This document shows positions 1-11,089 of a stretch of 64,000 nt of DNA, piece by piece. Numbering within the stretch: the stretch's first letter is position 1; each line of letters begins with the position of its first letter. Made by a program: the position numbers and the translations under genes. The stretch is from Arachnopeziza araneosa (taxonomy: Eukaryota; Ascomycota; Leotiomycetes; Helotiales; Arachnopezizaceae), in assembly GCA_003988855.1 (NCBI GenBank), contig QYAI01000004.1, positions 868,001 to 932,000 of the forward strand, given 5' to 3'. The notes beneath the pieces were generated by a model. The model was not told the DNA's origin. It saw nothing but the letters and a program-made list of their open reading frames with translations, and made no database searches.

Positions 1-222
1 AGGTTAATATGGAGAGTTAATGTCTATAGTGGAAAGCTAGCATAGATCGAAATCCCAATCTCTCTTTAGTTTCAAAGCAGCAAACAATACCCTATATTTT
101 GCGAACATCTCATTCATTATAAGGCTCCACAAAGTCATTATATTCAGCTAACTTACATCTTATGCACTCAACCGCCATGCTAATAAGAGACAAACTCATC
201 TCACCGTAACGCAGCCAACCCT

Positions 223-1659
223 TTATAACTTCGCCAACTGATCCGGCTGTTTCGCACTCATAGCTTCCACCCTCTCTCTCATCCTCTCCCCAATATCCTT
301 TTCCCCAAACCCTACTAATTGTCTCGGATCTAAGTCTATCTTCTCTAAACTCTTTGGCATATATTTCACTGCTTTGGTTTCTACTTCCTTTCTCTCCACA
401 ACACTTGTGACAAAGCCCGCCCAATGCTCAAAAACCTGTCTGGCCGCAGGTAGAGCGCCTAGTAGCATACAGAAACAATGAGGCATAGCAACATATTCTT
501 CGAGCCGCACAACGACATCTTGTTGCGCTGCCAACTGCGCTACATATTTTCCTTCGTCGGTTAGTAGTTCTTGACCAACTTGAATCCACATCGGCGGTGC
601 TCCGGCCCAGCTCTTAGCAGATAGAGGGCTGACAAGTGGATGCGTGAGGATCGCGTCTTCAGCATACAAGTTCTTCCTAGGAGGCGGATAAGGCCATAGC
701 TCGCATGCGGGAAATTGCATGCCGGATGGATGCACGCTGCGTGCTGGAAGGTAGTCGTAGGATTTATTCGCTTCACAAGATGGTGAGGAATGGGTGACAT
801 CTGCCCAGGGTGAACAGAGAGCTATTCCAGCGGGGAGGGGGATGGAGTAAGAGGTACCATTCCAGGTTATCTTGAGATTTTGATGGCGAAATTGGAGGAG
901 AGTTTGAAGGAGGGCGAGGCATAGGTTTCCGCCAGCGGAATCGCCACTAAGGACTATGTGTTGGGGGTCTACTGGCGAGTGAAAGGAACCGGGCGGTGGA
1001 TAAAGGAGGGTGAGGTATGAGACTAAAGCATCTAGTAAAGCGGCCGGAAATGGGTTCTGGGGGGCGAGTCTGTAGCGGACGGAGAGACAGCGGCCTTTGG
1101 TGAGCTTGGCCAGTTTCTTGGTTGTTGGGCGGTGGGATGCTGGATCCATCAGGTAATATGCTCCACCATGGAAGTAGAGAATCGTTGCAGGAGATGTAGC
1201 CTCTTTCATCATCTCCTTGTATTTCTGTCCCTCTGATATCTGTAATTCTTTTGAGTCTTTCGTAGCACCTGCTCGATATCCTGTCCATTCCGCAGTCACT
1301 GGAAGGAGTTCAGGCTTTGTATATCCCGCGGAAGATGAACCCGGCTCTCTCATGGCTTCTATGGCATCGAAGAGAACTTGCCGTATTGAGTCCTCAGCCG
1401 GAGGAGCCAGAGCAACCTTGCTAATCCATATCCGGCCTTTAATCCCAGGGTCTCTCAAAGAGAACTTCTGTATTTTCGAGATAGGTTCAAGTGGCGAGTC
1501 AACAATAAAAGATCGCAAAACGGATATTGTAAGCGCTGTCTTCAGATCCCATTGATCAGAATGTTCAGAGAGCCCCAGCGTATGCCAAAGCGCGGTCTTG
1601 CCTATCATAGGGACTTTGGGAAGCAGAGCTTTGAGGAGGGGTATTGGCGAAGAATCCAT
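223..1659 (-). CDS. alpha/beta-hydrolase fold-3 family protein (lipase/esterase-like)
   Basis: Predicted carboxylester hydrolase of the hormone-sensitive-lipase-like alpha/beta hydrolase group. From the chosen start it is 478 residues, intronless. The oxyanion-hole motif FHGGAYY lies near residue 163. The nucleophile elbow GDSAGG has its Ser near residue 241. A likely acid Asp sits in LLTDEG (about 368) and the His in MPHCF (about 394), so the triad looks complete. The open frame extends to 1773 and adds a 38-residue hydrophobic Cys/Phe-rich stretch. I start at MDSSPIPLL because that stretch looks like translated leader, but a membrane anchor cannot be excluded. The substrate is unknown. Stop-to-stop distance to the neighbouring HMG-CoA synthase is large and no shared function is suggested. 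Confidence 0.85.
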   Translation of the reverse strand: MDSSPIPLLKALLPKVPMIGKTALWHTLGLSEHSDQWDLKTALTISVLRSFIVDSPLEPISKIQKFSLRDPGIKGRIWISKVALAPPAEDSIRQVLFDAIEAMREPGSSSAGYTKPELLPVTAEWTGYRAGATKDSKELQISEGQKYKEMMKEATSPATILYFHGGAYYLMDPASHRPTTKKLAKLTKGRCLSVRYRLAPQNPFPAALLDALVSYLTLLYPPPGSFHSPVDPQHIVLSGDSAGGNLCLALLQTLLQFRHQNLKITWNGTSYSIPLPAGIALCSPWADVTHSSPSCEANKSYDYLPARSVHPSGMQFPACELWPYPPPRKNLYAEDAILTHPLVSPLSAKSWAGAPPMWIQVGQELLTDEGKYVAQLAAQQDVVVRLEEYVAMPHCFCMLLGALPAARQVFEHWAGFVTSVVERKEVETKAVKYMPKSLEKIDLDPRQLVGFGEKDIGERMRERVEAMSAKQPDQLAKL

Positions 1660-2313
1660 ATTGAACGTGTAAAGCTTGAATGAATGCACGCAAAAACAGA
1701 AGAGAGAGATTCTGGCAAAGAGTACCAAGACGCAGAAACTTATGAAAGTAACGAGAATCAGGGGAGAGGACAAAAGTAGATGATAGCCATGGTCTCAGAC
1801 GTTGTTGTGATCACCAGCCAACTAGCCATCATCACGATTCATCGTGCCGAGGCATAATCTATCTAGCCTTGTATTTTGTAGTAATGTCAAGAATTTGTAA
1901 ACTAACATTCACTACACGATTGTGTCGTGGTTTAGCTCTGAAAATGCCCAAGGTACGAACTCTTTAAGATTTAGAAAGAATGAAAGTCTGCGGTTGGTTA
2001 CACGGCTATGTTTCCGCGCTCACTACAAGCGTCGGAGGACAACCTCACTCGCATTCATCCCAACAATTGAACTTTTTGAGACACAAGTTACAATAACATT
2101 TAACTCTTTTAAAGTATATGCGCTTTCAATTACGTTCATGCTATGTCTACCGCACCGTAAAAAGGAACTAGTCCTCGTCTTAATGTAATTGTCAATTCAA
2201 GTGCCGTCCTCGAGTATGAACTCTCAATTATTAAATCCTCTTATGCCACCCAATGATCTAACCAAGAATCTAAAAAGAAGTCACCACCTGGAACACCATC
2301 TGCATGCATTTAT
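1660..2313. other. intergenic region between the hydrolase and HMG-CoA synthase
   Basis: AT-rich stretch holding the hydrolase promoter and the 3' side of the HMG-CoA synthase gene. An 88-codon plus-strand frame at 1922-2188 shows no recognisable motif and I do not call it a gene. Confidence 0.6.
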
Positions 2314-3911
2314 CTATGCTTTGATCTCGTATTTGCGGCGGAACATGTCGTCTACCTCTGTGAGGTAGTAAACGCCCTTGGCAATAGTCTCAGCACTACC
2401 AGTAGGAGTATATGATTTTTGCAAATGCGCTTTTTTGCGGAGCTCACACATCTAGGAAAGTTTGTTAGAGGCATTTTTCAGCCAGTTTGAGTAATCATGT
2501 ATCTTACCTCGTCATAGACCTCGGGAGCGACAATTCGTCTAGCAGTAAGTCTCTCCTTCAAGTTAAGTGTCTTCGAAATGACTTCCGTTGATCCTACCAC
2601 CTTCAAAGAGAACAAACTCGAGGCCAAGCCGCTGCCATAGCTGAACACACCAATTCTCTTGCCTTGAAGAGCAGCACTGTCGATGTTGCTCAACAAGCTG
2701 ACGAGACCACTGTACACACTTGCGCAATACATGTTTCCGCAATTTGTTGGAGCTAGAATGCTAGGATGCACGCGCTCGTTGAATCGCTTCTTGGTCAATC
2801 CCATGAAGGTCTTCTCAACAACCTTGTCAGTAAGAGACTTGGTGTATTCCATATCTCGGAGCTCCTCCGGAACTTCAGCAAAAGCTTTGGCAGAGGGGTT
2901 GGCAAGGTAATCGTTATAAAGCAAACGAGCATACGATTTTGCGACCAACTTGCATGTAGGAGCATGAAAGGTCATGTAATCGAATCTGTCAAGTGGGGTT
3001 TTTGGGATTGTCTCCTCAGAAACACCATTGGTGTGGCCATTGGTATATCCATTAGTATGTCCGTTAGTGTGTCCATTGGCCAGCGATTTGAGAGTAGCCT
3101 CTCTCTTGTTGTATGCCTTGTAGCAAGCATCCACTGCCTCAGTGTAGCATCGAATGGAAAAGTGGCCATCCACAATAGGATACTCGCTGGTGAGGTCCGG
3201 CTTGTAAAAATCGTATGCGTGTTGCATGTAGCTTCCACGAAGTCCAGAATCCACAACAATGGGGGCATTGGGCCCGATCAACAGGGCAACTGCGCCGGCA
3301 CCACCAGTTGGACGAGCAGCGCCTTTGGCGTACAAGGCAATGTCACCTGTAACAACAATGGCGTCTCGTCCATCCCAGGCAGAAGATTCGATCCAATTGA
3401 GAGTATTGAAGACAGCATTGGTGCCGCCGTAGCAAGCATTGACAGTATCCACGCCTTCGATATTTGTGTTGTCTCCGAACAATTGCATGAGAACCGATTT
3501 CACGGACTTGGATTTGTCCAGTATGGTCTCTGTCCCAACTTCTAAACGACCAATAGAATTGGTATCGATCTTGTACTTGCTCAGAAGGTTAGAGCATGCG
3601 GTGAGAGCAAAAGAGTAGATATCTTCCCATGGTCAGCACAAGTTCGGAGAAACGCCTGATATTTTCCTAACCTTCTCTATCATCACAGAAACTCATCTTT
3701 GTCTGTCCTAGACCAATTGTGTACTTTCCCGTGGAAACGCCATCGAATTTCTCGAGCTCAGATTGCTCGACACACTGTTACAACACGTATTAGCTTCAGA
3801 GCCGAGGTTCTCCGTTTATCTGCGAAAAGAGATCGGGAAAATCGAGTATACCTGGCTGGGAAAATAGATTTCAATGGCCTTGATGCCAATGTTTTGGGGG
3901 CGAACAGACAT
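2314..3911 (-). CDS. ERG13: hydroxymethylglutaryl-CoA synthase
   Basis: Condenses acetyl-CoA with acetoacetyl-CoA to HMG-CoA, an early step of the mevalonate/ergosterol pathway in the cytosol. Model of four exons: 3852-3911, 3672-3774, 2508-3622 and 2314-2451, giving 471 residues, a normal length for the family. The N-terminus MSVRPQNIGIKAIEIYFP is typical. The catalytic Cys lies in VNACYGGTNAVFN (about residue 118), and the family His in TFHAPTCKLV (about 274). The C-terminal exon encodes the typical YYLTEVDDMFRRKYE end. One peculiarity is a tandem Asn-Gly-His-Thr tract at about 237-254, inside a linker. Introns are 60-77 and 49-56 nt with consensus ends. About 220 bp upstream of the start is a TTACCCCAAC-type sequence that could resemble a sterol response element; this is speculative. 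Confidence 0.95.
3010..3085 (-). repeat. in-frame tetrapeptide (NGHT) repeat within HMG-CoA synthase
   Basis: About four and a half 12-nt units encode Asn-Gly-His-Thr, with one Tyr for His variant, in the linker following the YNKREATLKS segment. The repeat keeps the frame and is probably a surface loop. Confidence 0.8.
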
Positions 3912-6809
3912 CGTGTGAGGCGGTGAGGGGGTGTCTGATTCTCAACAATAAACTATGTGCAAGATTTAATTGCTCGAAAATTTGTATCTGAGCTGAGTGG
4001 ACCTGTTGGGCTTAGTCAGGACAAGATATAGGCAAGAGAGTTGGGTGTTTTTCTGCGAAGTTTCTTTGGAATGGGAAATGATAATCTCCATCAACCGAGC
4101 AATAATATTCAAGTCTCGGTCGGGCCAAGATTACCCCAACAACGCTAGGGGACTGAGGCCGGGATAGTGGAGGGACGGAATTGTGACTTACGAGTTTTCA
4201 ATAGTCTGGGGATGGGAGTTGAAGAGTTGAAGATAGTCAGAGGGCAGAGAAGGGTTTAAAAGGAAAAGAGTCCGGGGGAGCTCCCTACAAAGGGAACACT
4301 CACATTCTAGTATTTTGTTGTGCCGCACCACGCAATCGTTATCGTTTGGTTCGTGGCAGCTCCTTGCAGAGCGACACCGAAACCGAAAAACGACACCGCC
4401 ACGCAGCCGGCCATTGATATGCCAAATAACATGCAGGAACAAGAACGGCTGCTTACCGCTTAACGCCATCCGATGGCGGGAGAGGATGATCGAACCATTG
4501 TGTCAGAACCTCATGTCCCATCACCTGTGCGGGCCCCGAAAAGTTGCAAGAACTGTATGCCACCTTCGAAAGGCACTTGCAGACTTTAATAACTTCACAC
4601 GCTCACCCCCTCTTCATGCCACCCGACTCTTCAGAGCGGCAAACGCGTGATGGCGCGTGGGGTCTTATCTTTTGCTCTCTGCAGGTTCTATGCAGCCTGC
4701 AGGTCGTACCACCATCCGAGTTCGAGTACGAAGGTACGTAAGCTTCACGTAGACACTCTTGTCAAAGTACCTATTGTGTGTATCAGGCCCTTTCCCTTTT
4801 CTACTATGGCAGCTGTCGATTCTCATGTGGTCTCGAGCTCGGTGCGAAAGTTCGCTCATGATTCCCGTATATACAGAGAGATTCTACAGTATAATGCTAC
4901 TACTCGAGAGAAAGAAGGTATTCGCTGGTCTCTAGCATCTTCTTCCAACTCATATCATATGACCTCTTCCTCACAGTCAATTTTTCGTGGATACGCGCAC
5001 AGCTCACTTCCGCCAGCACACAACATGAGAACCAGTTGAATCAACCCACCCATTGAGTTATTGTGTGAGCTGAATCGGCAGAATGATGTTGTGGTAGTCG
5101 CCATCCTGACAATAACATCTCGGGTATTCAAGGTACACTATCTACTCTATTCTATTACTCTCTACGAATATATAGATCAGATGATCCTCGAGGAGATTGT
5201 CGACCTTCCGAGACAAGTATTTTTGGGCATCAATGCTTCATTTCCGTACTTGCTCTAGAAAGAGACTGGGAGGCCATAGCAAGATCAACTACAAGTCACT
5301 ATATTCTTTCGTTCACGTGGTTTCTCGCTCCGCAATAGACCCAACTTGGAGCTCACACCATATACTATGATGATTACGGTTTGGTTTGCGGCCAAGCTTT
5401 CTTGAATGCTGGGTTGGATGCACATTATATGGGAAATCAAAACATGGTGGTGTATGGCTATTGATCAAGAAAGAGGCCGAGTCATGATTGGACAGCGCAT
5501 GAAGCCGGACAGGATTTTGATATTGGGGCTAATAAGATGCTCTGAACTTTGCATAATTCCGAAACGACTCCGTCAGGACAGATCCGTCAAGGCTAAATAT
5601 TCCAGACTGTAAGACTGTCGAATAAGCCTAACCACGGCAGGAATCGCTAGGTTGTTTAGACCAAATTTGGCCTCTTCTTTGCGTTCATATCTAGGCTGAG
5701 GAAACAGCAGTCTTACCTTCCTAGTTGATCAGAGGAACTCTTCACAGGATGGCACTCTCAGAATTTGCACGCGAAATGCAATTCCACCCTAGGAAGGAGA
5801 TGATGAGAGTGTAAAGGAGATTTTGGTTATCGCTTTTCGCGTCTCCCTATCTCCCGCAAGCTGTGATAATAATATCATCGAGGGATCCTAATGAGACCAT
5901 ACCCCATGATCAATGAGTATTTTATATTGCGAGCCAGGGAGGAAGGGTGTTGGCCACACTCAAGTACCGACCGCTAGCGATGGAGCGCCAGATTGGTGCG
6001 GTAGAATGCCAGGGCGACCTGCATATCTCCCTCTCCCACCATTTTCCACGGAAAGGGAAGTTGGTTGCTCATCTATCACGCTCTGAGAAGGCTTGGCTCT
6101 TTCTGTAGCGATAGTCAAGCCAGGTCAGCCGTGCAGCTTCATTCCTCACCGTCCAAGTAAAGAATTCAGGTGTAGTGATTCGAGAGTCGCAGGGTGCGTG
6201 GCGGATGTTCCATAATCATCATTGTGGCCAGACAGGTTTTCCTCGTTTGAGAGAGAGAGAAGCTTGGAGATGCTAGACGACCGGCAAATGAACGAGGGAG
6301 GGGTTTGATATAGCCAGCCACTACTCAATCTTGGCCTAGAGCACAGAAGACAAGAACATCTGAGCCCAAGAGACAGGGCAACAGTTTGGCCCTTTCGCAC
6401 CCAACTAAATCCACCTCGAGGAACCACAGGCACAGCGGAAGATGCACTTGATTGCCGTTTGACGCCTCGAAGTCTTTTTTTAAAATAAAAAAAAGACTGT
6501 GTCTGCTTTCCTCTCCATTCCTGGAGCTCCCTCGCCCTATACGCACCCATTTCACCCTCCGTTTCGCTGGACAGCGCCGTGTCTCAGGTTAGCTCACTAG
6601 TAGCGCCAAGAGCCCCTTCTTGTTCAGAACACCAAACACCACATTCACGACCACATCCTCCAACCCTCACACAACTCGAGTCCTTTCGTCGCCTATCGAG
6701 TCGACCACGCATGAACACCAACATTGATGAGTAGGAATTGAATTGGACTTCTTCAGCGGTGGATTGAGTCGAAGAAACGAAAGCGTCCGGCAGAGCGGAC
6801 TCGACTATC
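3912..6809. other. long intergenic region between ERG13 and a divergent membrane-protein gene
   Basis: Nearly 2.9 kb without a convincing coding frame. The small frames at 4188-5612 have no motifs, no splice support and no family resemblance. It holds the divergent promoters of ERG13 and the gene at 6810. It also contains a TCACGTGG E-box at 5313-5320 and an AT-rich tract (6474-6496) followed by a CT-rich probable leader. A non-coding transcript is possible but not demonstrable here. Confidence 0.5.
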
Positions 6810-9081
6810 ATGGCGAATGCCGATCGTCGAGATTCGATAGGAATCGACAGGAACGCACCAGCAAGACTGTCAATGCAACAGCAAGATGAAGATGAATACG
6901 ATTTGGCAGCAATGGGAATATCTGACGGGTTCAGACCTTCCGGAATGGCGAACGGTGGTGTAACTGGGCATAATAGATTATCATCTCAAGGATCGTCTCA
7001 CCTCGCTCCTGGCAGAAGGACTCCTCCACCGCGACCCTCCAGTACCACGAAACCGAAAGGATTTGATTCGTTTGCTTTACGGAATGATGGTGCAATAGCT
7101 CCTGCGACACCACGGAGAAATTCCATGACTGCGGTGAACTCTTCTGGCCTCACGAGATCATCTGCTGTCTCATCAGAAATGGCATTCGTAAGAATGGAGA
7201 GCCCGTATCAAGGCCCATCTGGCCCATCACACCCCTATCATATGTATCCTCAAGAGTCACGGTTAGCTAGAACAGCAAGCATAGCGACAACCTCAACAAT
7301 ACCAGTGCCGGATCGACCTTACACAGGGTCGGATGGACCAGCACATCCATATGGAATGTACCCTCAAAACATAGTACCTGAAGGCGAAGGTACCAGTGGT
7401 GCTGCTCCTGTACCCACTGTTCCTGTCGGATTTCCTGGCTCTAATAACAACTATCAACGACGATTAGGACCTGATGGCGAAGAAATCGCTGATATTATTG
7501 GGCCGGACGGTCATACCGAACAATTACCGCCATACACTCAATATCCCGACGAAGCATTTGCAAGAAAAGCGCGTCCAAATTTAGCATTACCATTAATGTC
7601 GGGCGCGGGTGGAGTAGGCTTGGCTACCAGAAATCCAGAGTTTGATTCACAAGAAAGTCTAAACTCGCCCCAATCTCGTCAATCAACACGCAGCATGACC
7701 TCTGATTCAAACCATCAGATCAATATTGCTGCCACTGCAGTCAGTGAAAAGCCGGAACTAAAAACATGGCAGAAGTGGGCAAAGCAAACGGTCTGCAGCA
7801 TAATTCCTATGTGGGCAATTATTCTTACAATATTCATTTTCATTCTATTCGGTGTCATTCTTGGGACAGTGCTTGCGATTCTCAGGCCAAAGCATATACC
7901 ACCCCGACATCATAATTCTACTGGCAATGGTCAGAACCCGTAAGCTAACACCGTCCGAAGACAAGAAGCATCGTTACTAACCGTAGTAGGCAATCTATCA
8001 TATATACCACGATGACAACAACTTTTGATGCATCTCCTTTAACTGCATCTCCTACAGGACTTCCAACACTTCCTACCGGTAGCTATAGCTTGCCAATGGT
8101 ACCACCTTCGGTTCAGCAGCCCAATTGTATCCTTAATGCCTCGATGAACAGTGCGTGGTCATGCGCCGTGCCTGCCCCAGCATACACAATTACAATATCT
8201 CCCGTCCCCGGTGCACATAGTCAGCTGGCCAACTACGAGGTGAACTTGGGTCTTGGTAATAATACCTTCGGCAATGGAGATGTTTATGCATTTGGGACAC
8301 AACCAGTGGTTTTGAGTAACACCCAAGTACTCAACCTTGTCACTGATTCTCAGGAACCTCAATGGGGACCTGCTTGGTTTTTCGAATTGCCTTATGACAA
8401 AGTTGTCATCGTTCCTGAGAACGTTTTATCAGTTCCAACCACAAAAAGAGATATTAAAGACCGTGGTGGAGCTACAAGGCGACATACGACCAACGATTTT
8501 GGTAACAGGAGGGGTGTTGCACAGCCTGGGGATAAGCCTTGGTTCTGCTACTGGAATGGTACCTTGCTCGAAGCATTCATATATGTCAACCAAAGTAGTA
8601 CTGCCTCGCAGCATCAATACCCGTCTTCTGCAGCAAACACCTCATCTGCTCCAACAATTACACCACCACCGTCGTCTTCCACAGGCAGCTGGCCACCAGG
8701 CAGCTATCCATCAAGTGCGCCTAGCTCACAGATTCAAAGCTCGGCATCGTCTGGCGCATCCCAGCAGACATACTGGCTTCCCGGGTTACCAAAGGTGTTC
8801 AAGCTCGAGGAACGCCGAATTCCCAGAGGTGAAAAATCCATCCCTCCATACTGTAAGTCTTCTCTTGATGAATGTCATGTATATCAATGCTAAACAATTA
8901 AGGTGTCCAAAATTATATCGATCCCAACGGCCTCGCCAGTCCGCTTCTCAATAGCACCAACCAACCCACCACTATCTATCTAGACGAGATCGACCCGTCT
9001 GCTGGTTCGCAAAAGCGCGATTTCGAATTAATAGAACGACAAGCGGGAAGTAGTTGTGAGTGTCTATGGGAATGGAGTTGA
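6810..9081 (+). CDS. single-pass membrane protein, DUF7820-like
   Basis: Three exons (6810-7939, 7990-8852, 8903-9081) give 723 residues. Residues 1-320 are a low-complexity, Pro/Ser-rich cytosolic region. It contains two copies of a GP-S/D-GP-xHPY-x-MYPQ motif and a GPDGEEIADIIGPDG segment. One strong hydrophobic helix lies at about 330-355 (IIPMWAIILTIFIFILFGVI). The remaining residues form a Cys- and Gly/Asn-containing domain with a Ser/Pro-rich linker, probably extracytoplasmic. The arrangement matches conserved, uncharacterised Pezizomycotina proteins that I recall as DUF7820; the family name is from memory. Introns are about 50 nt with a TACTAAC-type branch point. Function unknown; a cell-surface or wall-linked role is only a guess. 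Confidence 0.8.
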
Positions 9082-9810
9082 AAAATATGCATTATGGCTT
9101 GGTTCTGGCAGGGTAGAAATGTAAACGGATGTTCGGGTAGGAGTTTTGGAGCTAAAGTGTAATCTGTAACAGTTGGGTTAGTGGCATTGGCGTTTAGGGT
9201 GTATTTTCTCATCATTGGCGGTCATGGACGGAAATGGATGTATATGATCTGTGTGGATGCTTGATGAAGGAAGGGAGGCTGCATTACCAATCTAGCACTA
9301 AGAGACTCTGTTTGAGATGGATGGAAAGATCTTGTGGTTTCACTGCAGAAGAACAAAGGATCCATAGGCTTCTCACTATGTTATCCCAGTCTATCTTTAA
9401 CATATCAGAAATGATAAAATCTAAACAAATATCGTATTCCCTTTGAACACTGGAGAATACGTAGTCGACGTATTTCAAGTCCCGAGTTGGTCAAGTTGAG
9501 TGTTTTATTGTTGGAGCTTCTGACACCTTGGTCCTCGTGTCGCTATTGAAGATGTTTAAGCTGAATAGAGGCGTATTCTCAACACTCAACGTCATCCATG
9601 CTCTCGATGCCCTATCGAAGGTGAACTTTGTGATAAGAGTAAATTTGTAAGGGAAACTGCCTAGAACCCTTTTCTTATTCGGAGCCAAGAGCACTGTTCA
9701 GAAAAGGGCAGCTCGGTGGGATCAGCCACGGCGTCTCGACATAGCTTCCATATTTTTCAAAGGAATTCTTAAGGACTTTATAGCTGCAAGGAGAATATCA
9801 TGGTTTGCAC
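9082..9810. other. convergent 3' intergenic region
   Basis: Lies between two genes that point toward each other, so it should hold their 3' UTRs and terminators. Small open frames on both strands (9234-9694) show no motif, and I see nothing further. Confidence 0.5.
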
Positions 9811-10833
9811 TTACTCTCTACTGGCATTGCCCAGCTCTTCAGTTAATCCGTCTAAGAAATTATCCGCCTGTTTCCTTGCCCTCTTTTCGTCGATTAGCCT
9901 CCTCCTGTCTTCAATCTCCTTCCTTCTCGCCTCTTTCTTCGCTTCCTTCTCCCTTCTCACCTTCTCCGTCTCTTCCCTCTCCCGTTCCAATGCCTTCATT
10001 TCCTCGTTCCTAACAGTCTCATCCTTCGAGAAACTATAGAACCCGACCCCCTTGCTCCTAATTTCTTTATCTGCCTCATAATGCTTCATCTCCGGCGGCG
10101 TGAGACTTCTATCTCTCTTCCTCGCCAATTCCTCCATTTTCTGGGCTACTGGTTCGTCCGGATTGAACGCAAGGCTCTGCACTGCATCCCCATAGATGAG
10201 TTTACTCGGCATAGCAGGACGGGCACTCATCCTCCCCAACTCCTCAGCACCTAATATCTGATTTCTCTTTCTCCTCTCCATCCTCTCAGCCTCAGCCCTC
10301 GTCCCGCGTCTCGCGCGTCCATACTCATCTTCATACTCTACTATCTCCCCCTGCCCATCATCAGGCTCAACATCCGACTCTGAATCCTCCAGCCCCCCTT
10401 TAGCCTCCCTTTCTACCCATTTCCGATCAAAATCTACAAGCGCCTCTTCATCATCTCCTAATTCTCCCCTCTTCATACGCGCGTATATTTTAGCTTTTGC
10501 CTCCATCTTCCTTTTTGAACGATGCAATGTTGCCTCATCCACACCCCCAATATCTTGTCTTCCAATCTTCTGCCGCTTGTCGCTCTCACCCCCGGATTCT
10601 TGATCCAGATCCCGCGCTGCCCGTTTATGCGCATTCTTGTTGTGAGACGAGAAGATGTCTGATTTGGATTTGGAGGGGCGTGGTCGCCCTGTGCTTGTGC
10701 CAGTTGTTCGGGATGTGGAATTGGAGAGGAGGGAGGTGAGGGTTGAGGAGAAGGCTAGACTAGTAGAGGAAGAGATTTCTTTAGGATGATTTTTGGGCTT
10801 GCGGATACCATAGAGATGGGCGTCGGATGCCAT
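9811..10833 (-). CDS. CCDC174-like (DUF4078) nuclear protein
   Basis: 340 residues, intronless. It begins MASDAHLYGIRKPKNHPKE, followed by a Ser/Thr-rich stretch. Next comes a highly charged middle with an acidic patch (DSESDVEPDDGQGEIVEY) leading into DEYGRARRGTRAEAE. The C-terminal half contains GVGFYSFSKDE and a long Arg/Glu coiled coil. The Y-G-R-x-R-R-G-T-R and GVGFYxFSxDE elements are hallmarks of the DUF4078 domain of CCDC174, a nuclear protein linked to RNA processing in animals. The frame extends upstream to 10935, but MASDAHLYG is the start expected from the family. Its 5' end faces the 5' end of HOM6 across about 250 bp. Confidence 0.8.
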   Translation of the reverse strand: MASDAHLYGIRKPKNHPKEISSSTSLAFSSTLTSLLSNSTSRTTGTSTGRPRPSKSKSDIFSSHNKNAHKRAARDLDQESGGESDKRQKIGRQDIGGVDEATLHRSKRKMEAKAKIYARMKRGELGDDEEALVDFDRKWVEREAKGGLEDSESDVEPDDGQGEIVEYEDEYGRARRGTRAEAERMERRKRNQILGAEELGRMSARPAMPSKLIYGDAVQSLAFNPDEPVAQKMEELARKRDRSLTPPEMKHYEADKEIRSKGVGFYSFSKDETVRNEEMKALEREREETEKVRREKEAKKEARRKEIEDRRRLIDEKRARKQADNFLDGLTEELGNASRE

Positions 10834-11089
10834 GTTGTGTGTAGGCGTGATACAATGATGTAGTTGAATGAATTGATGCGGGAGTGGCGCGGCTGGAAAG
10901 GTCTTGGCAAGGCTGAAGACCTGGGGATGCCCCACTCACATCGAACGATCAACAACTAACACAACTTCCACAACAACAGGCCATATCGGCGTTCGGACAA
11001 TCAAGAATCTCCGTGATCACGGAAAAATACATCCCACTTGAGAATTTTGAGCTGTGAAGATGTACAAACATCAATACAGTCCGGCCACC

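Noticed and set aside
1660..1773. Extended N-terminus of the alpha/beta hydrolase
   Set aside because: The 38 extra residues are Cys/Phe-rich and hydrophobic, unlike the family's usual start. MDSSPIPLL was preferred, though an anchor remains possible.
2766..3545. 259-codon plus-strand frame over HMG-CoA synthase
   Set aside because: It is fully antisense to the conserved catalytic exon and has no motif of its own, so it is a shadow of ERG13.
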